Source of the DNA: Callipepla californica brunnescens
Lineage: Eukaryota; Chordata; Aves; Galliformes; Odontophoridae
Length of the DNA: 64,000 nucleotides
Direction of reading: 5' to 3'
Assembly: GCA_023055505.1 (NCBI GenBank)
Contig: JALIRH010000004.1
Location: 14,689,368 to 14,753,367 of the forward strand
Notes under the pieces: generated by a model
Seen by the model: only the letters and a program-made list of their open reading frames with translations
Databases searched by the model: none
What the model was told of the DNA's origin: nothing
Part shown: positions 27,301 to 40,700 of the stretch, one piece after another
Position numbering within the stretch: the first letter of the stretch is position 1
How the letters are laid out: every line of letters begins with the position of its first letter
Translations under genes and position numbers: made by a program

Positions 27301-28720
27301 AGATTGCAACACGAGTTCTTTTGTAGATGAGAGCAAGAGGGGTGTTGTAGGTACTGTTTCAGCAGGGTATTACAAGCTGCCATTTCCTATTACACATCTT
27401 GTAGTTTCAAACAAGACAGAATTCTTCATTTCTTTGCAGCAGCTTGACATTTTCAGTTTTTCCGTTTCACTTTTTACCGGACTGATGGCAAATTCACAAT
27501 GCATGAGAGTCTCCACTGAATCTGGTTCATGAATTGTACAGAACCTAGCAGGCACTTGGTGAGAGAGTGGTGTGATTTTATTTTTTTCTTTTTTTTCCCT
27601 CCCCCTGCTTTCCTGGGTGATAAGTGCCTCCTCAAAATAGCAAGGTGTTAATTCTTGAATCTGGTGGAAATTTTAACCATGTATTCATAGATAATTGTAT
27701 AAGCATTATGTACAGTTTGAAGAGCGAACAAATTGGAATAGTGGTGCACAAAAACCTGAGGAGGACAGGCAGAGGGCTCAGATGGCAGTTGGGCAAGCAG
27801 GCCTTTAAGTGCACAGCACATACACAGTCAGCTTCACAGGACACTCAGACCCTGAAAAGAAGGGAATTCAAAGAGTAAGGGTCAGCCTCTAAGAACATAG
27901 ATAAAAATGCATATGTATGTAAGATCATATGTACATATATTATATGTGATTTTTTTCCTTCTACGTTTTCATATTGAAGATTTTTTTGTTCATTTTTCCT
28001 TAAGCTACACTCATTTTGGTCCTTACCTGAGTTTTAAGAGTTCAGAGAGGCAAGACTATTTTAACCATCATATAAAATGGAAGTATTTAATCTGTTACTA
28101 AATACCTTCCTATGGCTTCTCAAGAAATTAACAGTGACCTGTGCATGATTAGGTCTGTGTAATTACAAAGATCTCACAGATGTGTGAGGAGTGAAAATGA
28201 TGGAACATTGGCTGCAGTCTTATTGGTGGTTATTCCTTTGTGTTTTCTACTAATGTTTCAAATTAGGAGTTTTATTTTCTATTTAAATAAATATATCAGC
28301 TTCATAGCTGGGCTCAAGCAAGTTTACCAAAAATTACTTGAACTAAGTCCTGCAATTTCTTCTTGACTATTACATATTATCAAAAGTGTGTGTGTGTACT
28401 TGACTAATCTGTATACATTTCATGTACTTAAACAGATTTTAAGTGACTACTGGAATTGTTTGCCTTATGTCACCTTTCAGGGAAAAAACAAGTTGCAGTC
28501 AGGTGTGGTGGTTTTTTTTGTTTATGCTGGTAATTCTTTGCTTGCTGCAATTTATTCACCTGAATATATTAGGTAAGACTTTAGTCTTCAGTCACGTGAT
28601 ATGTAATAAGAGCCTCTGGTTTACAAACATTTCTTGATGCTTGTTTAATTTCGTTTATATACAGGAGTTACCACCATTGCAGTGCAACAAATTGCTGGAA
28701 TAGTGGAGAAACCAGCTGCG

Positions 28721-28746
28721 CTCTAACTTCAGCTGTGAAGTTAGAG
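28721..28746. other. Perfect 10-bp-stem hairpin
   Basis: Arm ctctaacttc at 28721-28730 is the exact reverse complement of gaagttagag at 28737-28746, with a 6-base loop (agctgt). No run of T follows, and this is a vertebrate intron, so it is not a terminator. It might be a structural RNA element or chance. Confidence 0.6.
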
Positions 28747-28989
28747 TTACAAAATTGCTTAATTAGCTCTCAAATTGAAATAGTTATTTAGGCTCTCTGC
28801 TAATTTAATTGTATGAATCAAAGTAAAGACTTTCTTCTTACATTTAAATTTTGACAACTGAACAGATGAAAACATAAAATAACAAGTCCTCTGCTATTTA
28901 GTCATTAAGTAAATGTTCCTATTGATTTCATTTTATCATGTTAAAAAGTAAAAGAAAGGGAACAAAACACTTAATGAAAATCTTACATA

Positions 28990-29003
28990 GTTACCATGGC
29001 AAC
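28990..29003. promoter_or_regulatory. RFX X-box palindrome
   Basis: GTTACCATGGCAAC matches the RFX-family X-box consensus (GTTRCCATGGYAAC) with both half-sites complete. RFX factors bind this palindrome, commonly at cilium-related genes. There is no promoter-like or CpG-rich sequence around it, so its role as an intronic enhancer site is only inference. Confidence 0.55.
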
Positions 29004-29175
29004 GAAACTTGAAATCATGGGAGTTTGAACAATCTTTTAAATATATAATTTTTAATTCTATTTGAGTCTCTCTACATATCAATTTTAATATAAAAAGATT
29101 ATTCTCTCTACAGTACTCTATCCAATGTAATAAATTGAGATTTACCATTTTAATATTATGCAAATATTAGATATA

Positions 29176-29201
29176 CTAATAATATAATAATAATAATAAA
29201 C
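29176..29201. repeat. (AAT)n microsatellite
   Basis: Consecutive AAT/TAA units in AT-rich sequence. Confidence 0.7.
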
Positions 29202-30571
29202 ACCTTACCTTAACCTTATAGTAACTGTTGCTTGTTATGCCTGCTTAGTGGTTTTAAGGTAACTCATTATGCTACTTGACAAGTTTTAGAAATGTAGGCC
29301 TCGCTTAAGCCCCAAACTGCAAACACATACTACTTTTCTAAATTATTGTTTGTAAAATACATACTACTCCATGGTATGGAACTTGTCATATGCTGTGATC
29401 TAACTCCAGAAGGCAGCTCAGAACCAACAGTTACTCACTTGCTCTCTCCAGGTGGGATGGGGGAGAGAATCAGAAAGTTAAGTGTTAGAACACAGAGATT
29501 TAGATAAAGACAATTCACTAGGTGAAACAGAAGCTGGGCATACAAGCAGAGGCAAACAAGGAATTGAATTGCTACTTCCCCTCAGCTGTTGGATGTACAT
29601 CCACTTTCAGGAAAGCAGGGCTCTTCATGTGTAACTCTTTTTTTTTTTTTTTTTAAATACCATCACTCTGAACTTCTTTACCCCATTTTTTTTGGCTGAG
29701 CATGATTTCTTGAGGTACAAGACACCACTTTTGTCAGTCTGGGTCAGCTGTCCTGAATGCGTTCTCTCCCATATCCTTTTGCATCTTTGTCTATTGCTAG
29801 TAAAAAAAACACAAAAAGGAAAATCTTTGAGTCCATGTAAGCACTGCTTTTCAGCAACTGAAACGTGTGTTGTCACCATGGTTTTTGTTTAAAAAAAGAA
29901 ATAAAGTCTGAATTTTACAAGATTCTTTGAAGGAAAGAACTACTTCTGTGAAAATGAAGACAACTTAGTGGTACTGTTAAGGGTAAGAAAAGCTAAGTGA
30001 ATTTATTCTGTAGATGAGCTTTAGTCTGAGGATCTTTACTGAATTTAGGCCTAACTTCTTAGAATAGTTCTAGGTTTTGAACTACATAATCCACAGTGCA
30101 TCAGGCAGAACTCCTGCTTGAAGTTCAGAGAGGAGGTAGTCCTGTGAATATTTCTGTTGAAAATATGAATGGATTGCAGGATCTGATTTACTGTTAAGAG
30201 TAGGTACTTTGCCTACGGATACAGATCATATGCTTTAGGTACAGATTTTTGATAAATTGGGCATAGAGCAATTAAATGTGGAAAGAACAAAGTGTTAAGC
30301 AATAAGTGATAATTTACTGTTGTCATATTTTTAAGCGTACTTTAAGAAAAATGTTGCAGTAATTTGGAAGTCCTCTTTTTTTTGTGACTCTCTATTCCAG
30401 TTTTGATCTGTAAAACTAGATGTCATTAAAAAATACTAACAAACCATTTAAATATATTTATTATAGGCTGAAATCTTTTCTGGTGTAAAAAAAAAAATTG
30501 ATATCAGCTAAAGGAAAAATATGGCGCTAGTCACTTGTTTACAAGACTGTTTGCTCTATGAAGAATAAAGG

Positions 30572-30574
<3 letters not shown>

Positions 30575-30613
<39 letters not shown>
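30575..30613. repeat. T39 homopolymer
   Basis: Thirty-nine consecutive T, the longest homopolymer in the window. It could be the reverse-strand poly(A) tail of a retroposed sequence to its right. I see no AATAAA on the minus strand just before the tail and no recognisable gene body. Confidence 0.85.
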
Positions 30614-30614
<1 letters not shown>

Positions 30615-33258
30615 TTAAACCATCTATCTGTCAGGTTTAGAGGTGGAAAGTTGAACTTAGTTAGATGTTCTACCTAAGCTTTTTCCAAACTTATTCTGCA
30701 TGGCTAATCTAGTTTAAATTTTTCCTTCTGCTCCATTTATCCCACAATGTTACGTGGTCTATAATATCTTTTTTTGCTATTCTCTAAGGCTTTCTAATGG
30801 AAAAATAATTATTTTTTTCAAACAGCGAATAATTTTATTAACTGATGTTAAAATGCATTTGAATTGAAGTTAAGCAAGAAGACTTTGACCTTCTTCAGCA
30901 GAGAACAAGACACAGGTTGAAAAGGTCATTATGAAGTTATCATCTTGATGATGTCCTTGTTCTGTGTATATTTCAAAAGTAAGAAAGAAAGACAAAACCT
31001 CTGCCAACATGATTCCTTCAGAAAATCACTTAAAAGACTTTTGATCCTCTGCCTACACCTCTAAGAGAATTAATTCTTTCTTTACTGAAGAGGGCTTGTT
31101 CTTCTCAGTAATATTATCTTTGTCCCTAGGGTAGTCTCTGAATTTCAGAGCCTGACAGCTTCATCAAAGTTTTTAAGTCACAATTTTTCTGTGTTTCAAA
31201 GCAAAAGACTTTAGCTAACCTCTAACTTAAATCAGATCACCATCAGTTCTCAGCCACTGAGTCCCAGTGCTGATGAAGTTTTCATGCTGTTCCTTTCACG
31301 TTGGTAGTTTTATTGACCTTAACCTCTAACCATAGTTGATAGAATAGATGTAGACATTTGAGTCAGAAATGATCATATAGGTTTTGGTGGGATAAAAATG
31401 ACCTTTGCTCTGTTAAAGCACAGTACTTGGAGAGCTCATCATTGCAAATAATGTTATGAGCACATAAAAGCAACAATAGACTCTTTCTAGGTGCATGTAT
31501 GTAATGTCTAACCATGTGTATGATGGGAATCATTAATATGGCTAAACGTCTGTGTGAACTTTGACTGCTTATGTTCAACTACAACGACAAAATATTAAAA
31601 GAAGTCTATGTTATTCAGAATCATGGAAACTAGGCTCTCTTTAACCCTTTTGCCTTGTCAAGGTATGCTAAGAAAGATATGGTGTAATTTAAGGAATGTG
31701 TTCTGTTTTGTACAAAACTTTTTTTTATGAAGAACTTAATGGAGTTTAACAGACTATTATAGACCAGCTAATTAAAGAGCTGAAAATTACAGCCTCCTAT
31801 TTTTCCACCTATTTTAATTTTTTTTACATTGGTAGCTCTGGACAGTGAGTGCTAGCTTCTGTAAAATTAGTGTAAAATATAAATAAATAGTCTCATGACT
31901 ATTTCAGAATTATAGGGGACAGGAAAATATGGAATGAAATTGGCAAGAACTCAATGGGATATATCATTTATACCAACAGTGGCTGTTTAAAAGCTGAAAA
32001 AAGTCAACCAGATTATTTGAGCTGTGTATTATTATGCTTGCCACAAGAAGCAGTAAAAGAACAGAGAAATGGCCTTCTCCCTGATTACTACTTCTGCGAA
32101 ACGAACAAAAAAAAGCTGCTGTCCATAACTTATACATGATAATATGCATAATGATAGAAAATGCCAATAGATAATAACATAAATGCCAACTCTATTTCTT
32201 TACTCTTCATCCTTTCAAGAAGATCTTAAATACCAATCCATCATCCAAATAACCCAGATTCTTTCTCTTTTATAGCAGTAATTCAATATCATGGAATAGA
32301 GTAGTAGTTTAGCTATACTACTCATCTGCAAATACAAATTGCTTCATTAGTAACAATGAAATACTGACAACTCAGATTTTGTTTGTACTCTATACCTGGT
32401 ACTCTACAGTAAATAGGAATAGTTAACTTAAGATATAACTACTAATTTAAATTGCCTTTGTGGACGTTTACATACTTCAGAAAGCTTGTGGAAGTTCGTA
32501 TGCTTTAAGTCATTGTTTACTAGACTACAGTTCATAATTTACCATATTAACTTAATGGTAACTTAAGTTTTGGAACAGATGCAGAAATGAAAGGATCATG
32601 CTGCAGCCTTCCTATTCACAGCTCTTGGTTCTTCTTCTGTGAGTCCAGACTAGGAAGCTATGAGGAAGGTGGCTGTATGTTTATAGTATCTATTACACAT
32701 GTCCATGTTGCTGAAATTGTCTGAGATACTAGGTACAAATCCAATGCAAAAGCAACATCTCTGAAAGTCCTCTCTTGTAGCTAAGTAGAATTCCTTCCTG
32801 CAAAAAACATTGGGAAGAATCAATGATGTCTTCTCTACTTCACTTTGATGAATGAGTTATCTGTTTCATGAGGAGACCACTGTCAATATGTCTATCTCAA
32901 ATTGACAACTGTACTGATAAATAAAGAAGAGGGAGCACAGCATCTGTGGCTGTATTTAGCTGTGTATGTGGTTACGAGGGTTTAATTTACCAGCTTGCTT
33001 TCAAAATTTTCTTTAAGGAGGTAAGGAGGAGTTGCCTGGAGAAATGGTGCAATTTTGTGACTGGACAAATTCAAGTTGATAGAGAAGCTTCCTTCAGTAA
33101 GGATTAAAATCTTTTCCACAAGTTTAGTAGGTTTTTATTTATTTATTTTGATTATAGATTGCATTTCATACCCAAGGGAATACTAAGAAAAAGGAACAAC
33201 CTCTTTGAACTTGCCATGGCATAGAAAAGAACTTTAAAGAACTTTGAAGAAAGAGATT

Positions 33259-33277
33259 GGGGGGGGGGGGGGGGGGG
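33259..33277. repeat. G19 homopolymer
   Basis: Nineteen consecutive G followed by a purine-rich AAGGGGAGGAGGAAG. Able to form a G-quadruplex in principle. It is also a position where assembly length is unreliable. Confidence 0.85.
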
Positions 33278-35275
33278 AAGGGGAGGAGGAAGCGTTTCCA
33301 CAAAAAATTATTTTGACAGTCTTGATTTCTTCTTTCATTATAAGTTGTACTGTTTCAAGCTAAAACATATCAACATAGGATTCTAGCATATCCTTAATAT
33401 CCCAGGGGTAATCACACATAGTATCATTCATGTTGTACTTGCACATGGTATCTATTGCTGTTGTGTTTTTAATAATTCCCTGAGGTGAAATTGCACTACA
33501 GAGTCATCCATTCAAACTGACAAATGGGGAAAAGTCAACACATTTATGATAAGTAGATGAGAACTTTCTTGTTTGTTTGGCTGGTAACATTTGGTTTATT
33601 TGATAACATCTACCACGCAAACCATGAGTGGGATCAGTTCATGATATTATCTCTATCCTCCCGTGCCTAGAGCTGTGTCCAAGTAAGGAGCTTTGATTTA
33701 AGGAAATTTTTCAAGTTAATCTTCTTTGTGTGTGTGTTTATTTAGTATTTTGTTGTTCTTCATCTTAGTTGAAACTTGGTCTCAAATTAATATGAAATTT
33801 ACTTTTTCTATTCTAATACACTGAAACTAAGAAACGATTTTTCAAGAAAAATCTCTGGATTCAAAACAACTATATTAATGAGTTCTAGCAAAAGATTACA
33901 CGGAATAATAGGCTCACTGAATTCATATGAGGTTTATGCTGTAAAAATTTTTCGTGTTTACACTATGAGCACTTCAGATTTCTAGATTCTATGTATGGTG
34001 CCAATTTTCATCTGTCAGTAATCTAATTCAATCTAACCCTGTCTATCTAATCAGTAGAAACAAGTTTACTTGCAATTTGGTTCATCCAGATGTTTTGAAT
34101 ACCTGTATGAAGGTGGCAAATTATTTAGATCTTTTCCTCACTCTTCCTGTCTTGGCAGTAGGTTTAGGCATAGAAATTAAAAGCTTTCCTATAGATGCTG
34201 ACAGACCCAAACTTGTAGTCTACTGAAATTATATACATATATATATAAAAAAAAAATAAAAAATCTATGACCTACTGTATTCCATAGGCATTAGGACTAC
34301 TTAAACTGTGAAAGAAAAATAATTTGTTTAGTTAGTTTGTTCCAAGGCAGCCATTAAAGCATATAAAGCATATAATGTAAGTAAACAAAAATAATTCTAA
34401 GCAATGCAAAGTGGAAAAGGTATGCTTGGCATAAAAAGATCCCTTCTGTATGGAACAGCACTTAACAATTGTTTCTATTCCATTGTTTGGTGTGCTTTGA
34501 AAGAAGCAAACAAGAAGAATCCTATGATCTGTAGAAAGGAAATATGCACTGTTGGCCCATGTGAGAGTGAGGGTAATAACGCTAAGGAAAGTGAGCACCT
34601 TGAATCAAATGGCTATCAATCATGTGAGTCAGTCCAGTGTCACTGCTTTTTGGATCTGTCATTGCTCAGGTACATGTGAGAGCAGAATAAACTGTTTGAA
34701 GGCTCTTAAAATGACGTTTGAGTAATTTGTTTCTTTTTTTCTCCATATTTTCTTGGCAATGATCTCCTTCCTTTAACTATATAGTCATATTCCAGAATAG
34801 AAAATCCAACTTTATTCTAAAGTAAATGTATCTTCACAGATCTTGACTTCATAGCCTACAGGAAACTTGTAAAGGCACTGACATTCTTTCTGTTGTGTGT
34901 CATATACCTTATATTACTCAGGTTAAGCAGATTTCACCTGTCTCACTAGTCAACATTCTATCTAGACTATTTTGGCATAATGTTGGAGGTGATTACGGTT
35001 GTTACACTTCAGTTAAACTGATATGTCCAAGTCCAGAATTTGATTCTAATATCTTTTGTGCAGGAATACTTCATAAGATGAATGAAAACTCCTTACATGA
35101 ATAGGGACTAATCATGTAAGAAGTTTAAGAGCCCTAGTGAAATCAGTCAAACTAGCATATCAGAAATAAATAATTTTATTTGGTAACCTTCCTAGATTTA
35201 GAGTACTTTTTTTCCTGCTTTTAATAAAGTCATTTCTAATGCTGTAATGACTGAAGTATAACAAATGACATTTTG

Positions 35276-35289
35276 GTTGCCATAGTGAC
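35276..35289. promoter_or_regulatory. X-box-like motif
   Basis: GTTGCCATAGTGAC fits the X-box in its first half-site with mismatches in the second. Weaker than the copy at 28990. Confidence 0.25.
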
Positions 35290-35760
35290 ATACTTATATT
35301 TTCGCAGTCTGTATGTCTCTTCTCTTCACCCTTGCTTTGTTTTAGCAAGGTAAAGGCCACAGCAATAATGAATACAATATTTTTTTTTTTAATGAATAAA
35401 TTTAAAAAAGGATATTTCATAATAATATGTTCGTACGTAATTATTGGCTGTTATTATTTTTAAAATGTAACTCTTCTGACTAAGAGCCTTCCTACTTCAC
35501 GGAATATTTAATAGTGTTGTTGATTGTACTATAAGTTTTTATCTTTATCAGGCACAATTTGTTAAGTAAACTAAATACTGAAATTCACATTTAATGAGTG
35601 GTTTAAAAGATAGTGAATTAAAAAGTATTAGCAAGGATTTAAATGATACTGAAATAGCTGGAAGGAAAAGTAGTGTTCTGATTTAGTTTCCATGGTAATG
35701 ACTTAAAGCTTTCAATACCATGGGGGGAGAGAGGAGGAAAAAACCCATAATTTAAACCAT

Positions 35761-35836
35761 GTATACGTGTGTGTGTGTGTCTATGTATGTGTGTGTGTGT
35801 ATATATATATGTGTGTATATATATATATATATATAA
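35761..35836. repeat. Compound TG/TA microsatellite
   Basis: Alternating runs of TG, TATG and TA over about 76 bp. Alternating purine-pyrimidine sequence of this kind can adopt Z-DNA, and such loci are usually polymorphic in length. Confidence 0.9.
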
Positions 35837-37084
35837 ATGTTTTAAATGGTGATACATTGGGCATGCTATTTCAGACAAAACCTTTCGTCTTTGATTTCAC
35901 TGCAGTTCAAAGTACTGTCAGCAGATAGATGATGCTGTCACAAAAGAGCTGTTACTTCTGCAAAAATCTATTTAGTTTTGCAGCTCAGTGGAGTTAGGAC
36001 TGCTTTATCAAATTCTTTTATATTTCAAAAATCCACTCTAAGAATTCATTCTCTTAAGAGTCTAATTACATGTAATCATCTATCTATGAAGACGTGAATT
36101 CCTTCTTCACAGATTTTCTGTCTTTACCAATCAGCCCTTTAAAACCTGACTGCAAAACACATGAAAGGTATCACTGTATCATATTCCCAAATAAGGTCTT
36201 AAAATTTCTTTTTTGGTAAATACAACATAAGCACTTGCCTTGTTCTTTTTGAAAAGGACAAACGTCTCGAAAAATTTTGTTTCCCATATAAGAAAAATGA
36301 AAGTTTAAAAATAAAATTTACGATTATTAGCTTAGAAATAATTGCTTTCAATTTGTAATTATTTCGAACTTACTTTTGAAACCCTTTTTAATTCCTGGTC
36401 TAGCTTTAGTTTTCACGTGTATAAATATTAAAAAAAAAAAAAAAAGTGTTTTAAAATTTGGTTAAAAATAAGTATAGCATGTTAGTTTAGAAGACAGTCA
36501 TTATAAAGAATTTGACCAGGAATATTTTGGCTGAAATTTTGTTTCCCAATAGTCACATGAGGATAGACACTGTTCTTTCAACTATAGACAAAAAAATTCC
36601 ACCTGATGACTTCAAAAAAGTGTCCTTGTTATCACTGTGTTGCAAGAAGGGAAGGTCAGTAGTTTATTCCATAATATGTGGCTTATCTTTGAAAAAGAAA
36701 GTCATGCAGCATATTAAGTTTCTCTGGGGATTCTCTAATTACTCAGTAAAAAAGTAGTAAAAATTATATTCTCATATTAAAAAAATAAAAAGCATCTTAA
36801 ATTCTTAAATCTCTATTTTGTTCGTCAGTATTTTAAACCTTTTCTACTAAAATTGCCCCATGACCAATTGCTCGCTACCACAATACAATCCTCAAAATGG
36901 AATAGAAACATTACAAATGATAAATTAACCTGCAGTTTTTAGACCTTGATTAGAATGAGTGTTATTATCTAACCTGAAATCAAATACATGTGAGATTCTA
37001 TAGGATGGAGATCAAGAAAAACTGTTTTTCTTAAAAGATCATAAGATATCCTATCTTTAAAGGAACAAAAAAAAAAAAAAAAAA

Positions 37085-37735
37085 TTCTAGTCCAACTCCT
37101 GACTCCACGCAGGGCCACCTAAAATTCTAACAAGAAAGCGTGGTACAAAATCTTCCTGAACCTCAGCATCTTGATGCCATCACCTCTGCCCTAGGGAGCC
37201 TGTTCCAGTGCCCACCACCCTCTGATGAAGAACCTTCTTTATAATCCCCAACCTGCCCCTACTTAACAACTCAATGCTGTTTTCTTGGCTCGTGCTGCTG
37301 TCACCAGAGAGCAGTACTCAGTGCTGCCCCTCCTCTGCCTTTGAGAAGCTGTAGTCTGCCATGAGGCCTCCCATCAGCCTGTTCTGCTCTGAGCTGAACA
37401 AGACAAATGACCTCCACCACTTTTGCTCTCTCGATCCCTTACTGTCTCTGTACCCTTCCTTTGAATGTTCTATAATAGTTTTATATTGTGGTGCCCCTAG
37501 CTGGACACAGTGCTTGAGCTAAGGCCACAGGAGTGCAGAGAACTGTGGGACAAACCCTTGGTGCAGGTACAGTTGTCCCTTTTGGCTGCCAGGGTGAACT
37601 GTAGACTGAGAGTCATCTTACAGACAGCCAGGCCCCCTAGGTCTGCTGGGCTGCTCTCCTGTGTCTCTTTCTCTAGTTTGTACTTATAACCTGTGATGCC
37701 CTGTTTCAGGTGCAAAATCCAGCACTTTACTTTTT
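37085..37735 (-). mobile_element. CR1 LINE, 3' part with ORF2 remnants
   Basis: The longest CR1 copy here, about 650 bp in antisense. The plus strand reads through hallmark pieces: TCCAACTCCTGACTCCACGC, GGGAGCCTGTTCCAGTGCCC, AGCTGGACACAGTGCTTGAG and TTTGTACTTATAACCTGTGA. The minus-strand frame at 37497-37715 keeps part of the ORF2 C-terminal region (YKYKLEKETQESSPADLGG). Frameshifts and stops make it inactive. An A-run of about 18 lies at its left edge (37067-37084) in place of a clean octamer tail. Confidence 0.85.
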
Positions 37736-40700
37736 GAGAATATGGCTTATTTAGTTCCTCTATGAAAACGTTATAAAAGTATTAAATCATCATAACTTTT
37801 AAAATGAGTGAAATGAATCACTGGGCTTAGCTCTGCATGCAACTGAGTTGCTTGTTGGGCAGAGGTTAAAGATCAGAGAAAGTAAAGGATACTGTAACAT
37901 GTTTGTTTTTCTGTTCTGGGAGCTCTCCTGCTCTAGCTCCTCCAGTAAGGTACAGTTTTGCTGCCTTCTGAATCTTGGCTTAATGGAAAGAGTGAAAAGC
38001 ATTTGTGTTGCTGCTTTACCTTTTACAGCATTCTCTTGATTCTCTAGGATTGATTCTAAACTTTGTATAGAAATATTTACTACAATTGCACTGTGGTCAC
38101 GGTACTGATCAGCAAAATTCACACATTCTGAAAGGAAATCTCATGCACACAGAATTCAGCTACATAGCTAGATTAGTACAATTATAATCTATAATCAAAA
38201 TTTGCAGACAAATTTTGATAACTGTGAAGGAATTGAGATGGTTTGAATCCTATTAATTATGTGAGTGTATAAAAGCAGTATTGAAGTACGGGCTTAGTTT
38301 TTAAAATTCCCTTTTTATTCTTACAATTGAGACTGACACAAAAGAGGAACTAGAAATGCGGTAAGGGAATGGGCTGATTTGTCAAAAAATGCAGAAGAGA
38401 AGATTTGAGCAGAAAGGGTAGTAACAAGAAATTCTCGCTCCATGTTTTCTCAGAATTCAGTTCTTCTATACCAGGTTTTTGTTTGTTTGTTTCAGCAAGA
38501 AAATACCACAGACTGGACCTACCAAATGTCAGGTTCTGTTCTGTACTAAAGCTATTCAGCTAGGAGGAATGGAAACAAGCTTTCATATGAGTTGACTGTA
38601 GGTAAAGCTGTGGCCCACTAAGTTAAGTGTGAAAAGCTGTGTTGAGTGAGTATTCCTCCTAGATAATCTCTTAAGGCAGCCTGGTGGTAAAAACAAATCA
38701 AGTTATAAACTTCTTGATGGTATGACACATCTAGGCATTCAGACTTAAGGTAGTAGAGAAACAAAGACCTTGGATGTTCAAAAAACTAGCCCCAGATCTA
38801 ACTCAGACCCTGCTGCTATGTGGAAAGAGAAATGAATAATTCTTCCCTCATTCAAGCAGCTTATTAAATCCTGCATTTGGGTGTGCTTAAGGCCAGGAAG
38901 AACCATTAGATCACTTACTTAATTTTATCATTACTAATCATTTAGAATATGTCACATAATTTAAAAATTTTAATTAGGCTAGATTCTTACAAGACAGAAT
39001 GCAAAGTAAGTACCTGGAACAGCTGTGATGTTACATCCTGTCTATATTCAATTGTTTCTATGTTAAGAAACATACATAGCTGTTACCAAAAAGACACCTC
39101 CATGTTACTTGTTTCCCCTCATTTACTGTAATGTTGGATACATTTTTTTGTTTTATGTCTCAGAGGCATTTTCTCTTTTATTCTCTTACTAGATTTGTAG
39201 GTAAAAATCAACAAAAAAGAAAATTAAGTATTCACAATAGATGACACTCATACAATCATAACAAGTTTGTTATTCTACATATTAGAGAATTGTTAGAATT
39301 AGTAGCAAAACCAATTAAAAAAAAAAAAAAAGCCACCAGAACTTCTTCAGTCTACCCAAGTAGGAAATTCCTGTCTGGCTCAATATGAAGTGAACAATAC
39401 GAACCTGAACAATGTAAACCTGGATAGATACTGTAAGGAAATTAATCAGATATTTTGAAGGTTTTTTTATTTGTTTGTTTGTTTGTTTTTGTTTTTTGTT
39501 TTTAACGATATCCAAAAACTTAAGATAACTTTGTATTTCCCATTCCTATTTACTGAGGTTTGTGTCTGATCCTTCACACCACACTATGTAGGTAAGCACA
39601 CAACTACATAATAAATACAGCTTCATCTAGTTAGTAGTAGTTGTTAACCATTTCAGGGACAGAAGGAGAATGTGTGTAAAATTTCTACTTTCCTCAAATC
39701 ACTGTTGTTTGTTTTTTTGTTTTTTAATGTAACAAAGGTACTATAACAAATAGATAACTCTTAAAATAGTTAAAGATGAAGCCTTACTATTTTTAGTCCT
39801 ACTGACATAGAGTGAAGGGTTCTGTATTAATAAATTATGTACCTTTCATTTACCATTTTCTGTCCACAGGGATGAATGAAGAAAAGTAACAGAAAAACAG
39901 AAAAGATAAGTTTTACAAGTAACTATCCAAGCATGTTTAAATCCCTTTCTAGATATCTAATTAGCTAGTACAGCTGCTTCTATAGCATAGTTTCTTAATA
40001 TATTTGCTGTGCCTGTCACAATGCAGCCACACTGACTTTTCAAATTAACATGAAATTTTAGAATGTTAATGGACCAAACGCAGGGTAAGGTTTTCAACTG
40101 AATTTCTGCCTGCCATGTTAATACAGACTTGAAGGGACTATCTGTAAGAGATACAAACTAAAACGACAGCCCTGAATTCTAAAAAGAAAATTTCTTACAG
40201 TGATTAGCACAGGATGGTATACTACACCACTGTCAATTTAGCTACTTTTTCATTTTTTTAAGAGAAAGGGAAAACAACAGCTGTTGATTAATGCATGTTT
40301 CCTTTCTGTCACACTAGACAAAGTCACACAGACACGTAAACATTGAGCATATACAAAGGCACAATATATACGTATATGCTATATTTATAGGTATATTCAT
40401 ATGGATTTGTGTGTGTATATATCTCCATGTATTTTTTTAATGTAAGTTATATAATGGAAATGGAAATTGCTGAAATAAGTACTTTGTCAGTACTTTAAAC
40501 TTGAAAGTACTGCTACATTTTTAAGATACTTTGTCTTCTTCATACTTTGCAAAACTTCCAGAGAATTCCTCTGAAAGTAATTTCAGGGAGGTAGATTTAA
40601 AGGTTAGGGATTGTTTTGTTGCTTACTAATTTTCTAAACAATATCTGTCTCATCTGTTTTATTCTTCTAGTTTCTGCTTTGTCTTTGCCTAGAAAGGAGT

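Noticed and set aside
32982..33010. Very small in-frame microexon candidate ending GGAG|GTAAGG
   Set aside because: The acceptor is weak and the short peptide (LAFKIFFKE) is hydrophobic and unlike the charged helix on either side.
37497..37715. 72-codon minus-strand ORF
   Set aside because: CR1-derived, part of the element at 37085-37735.
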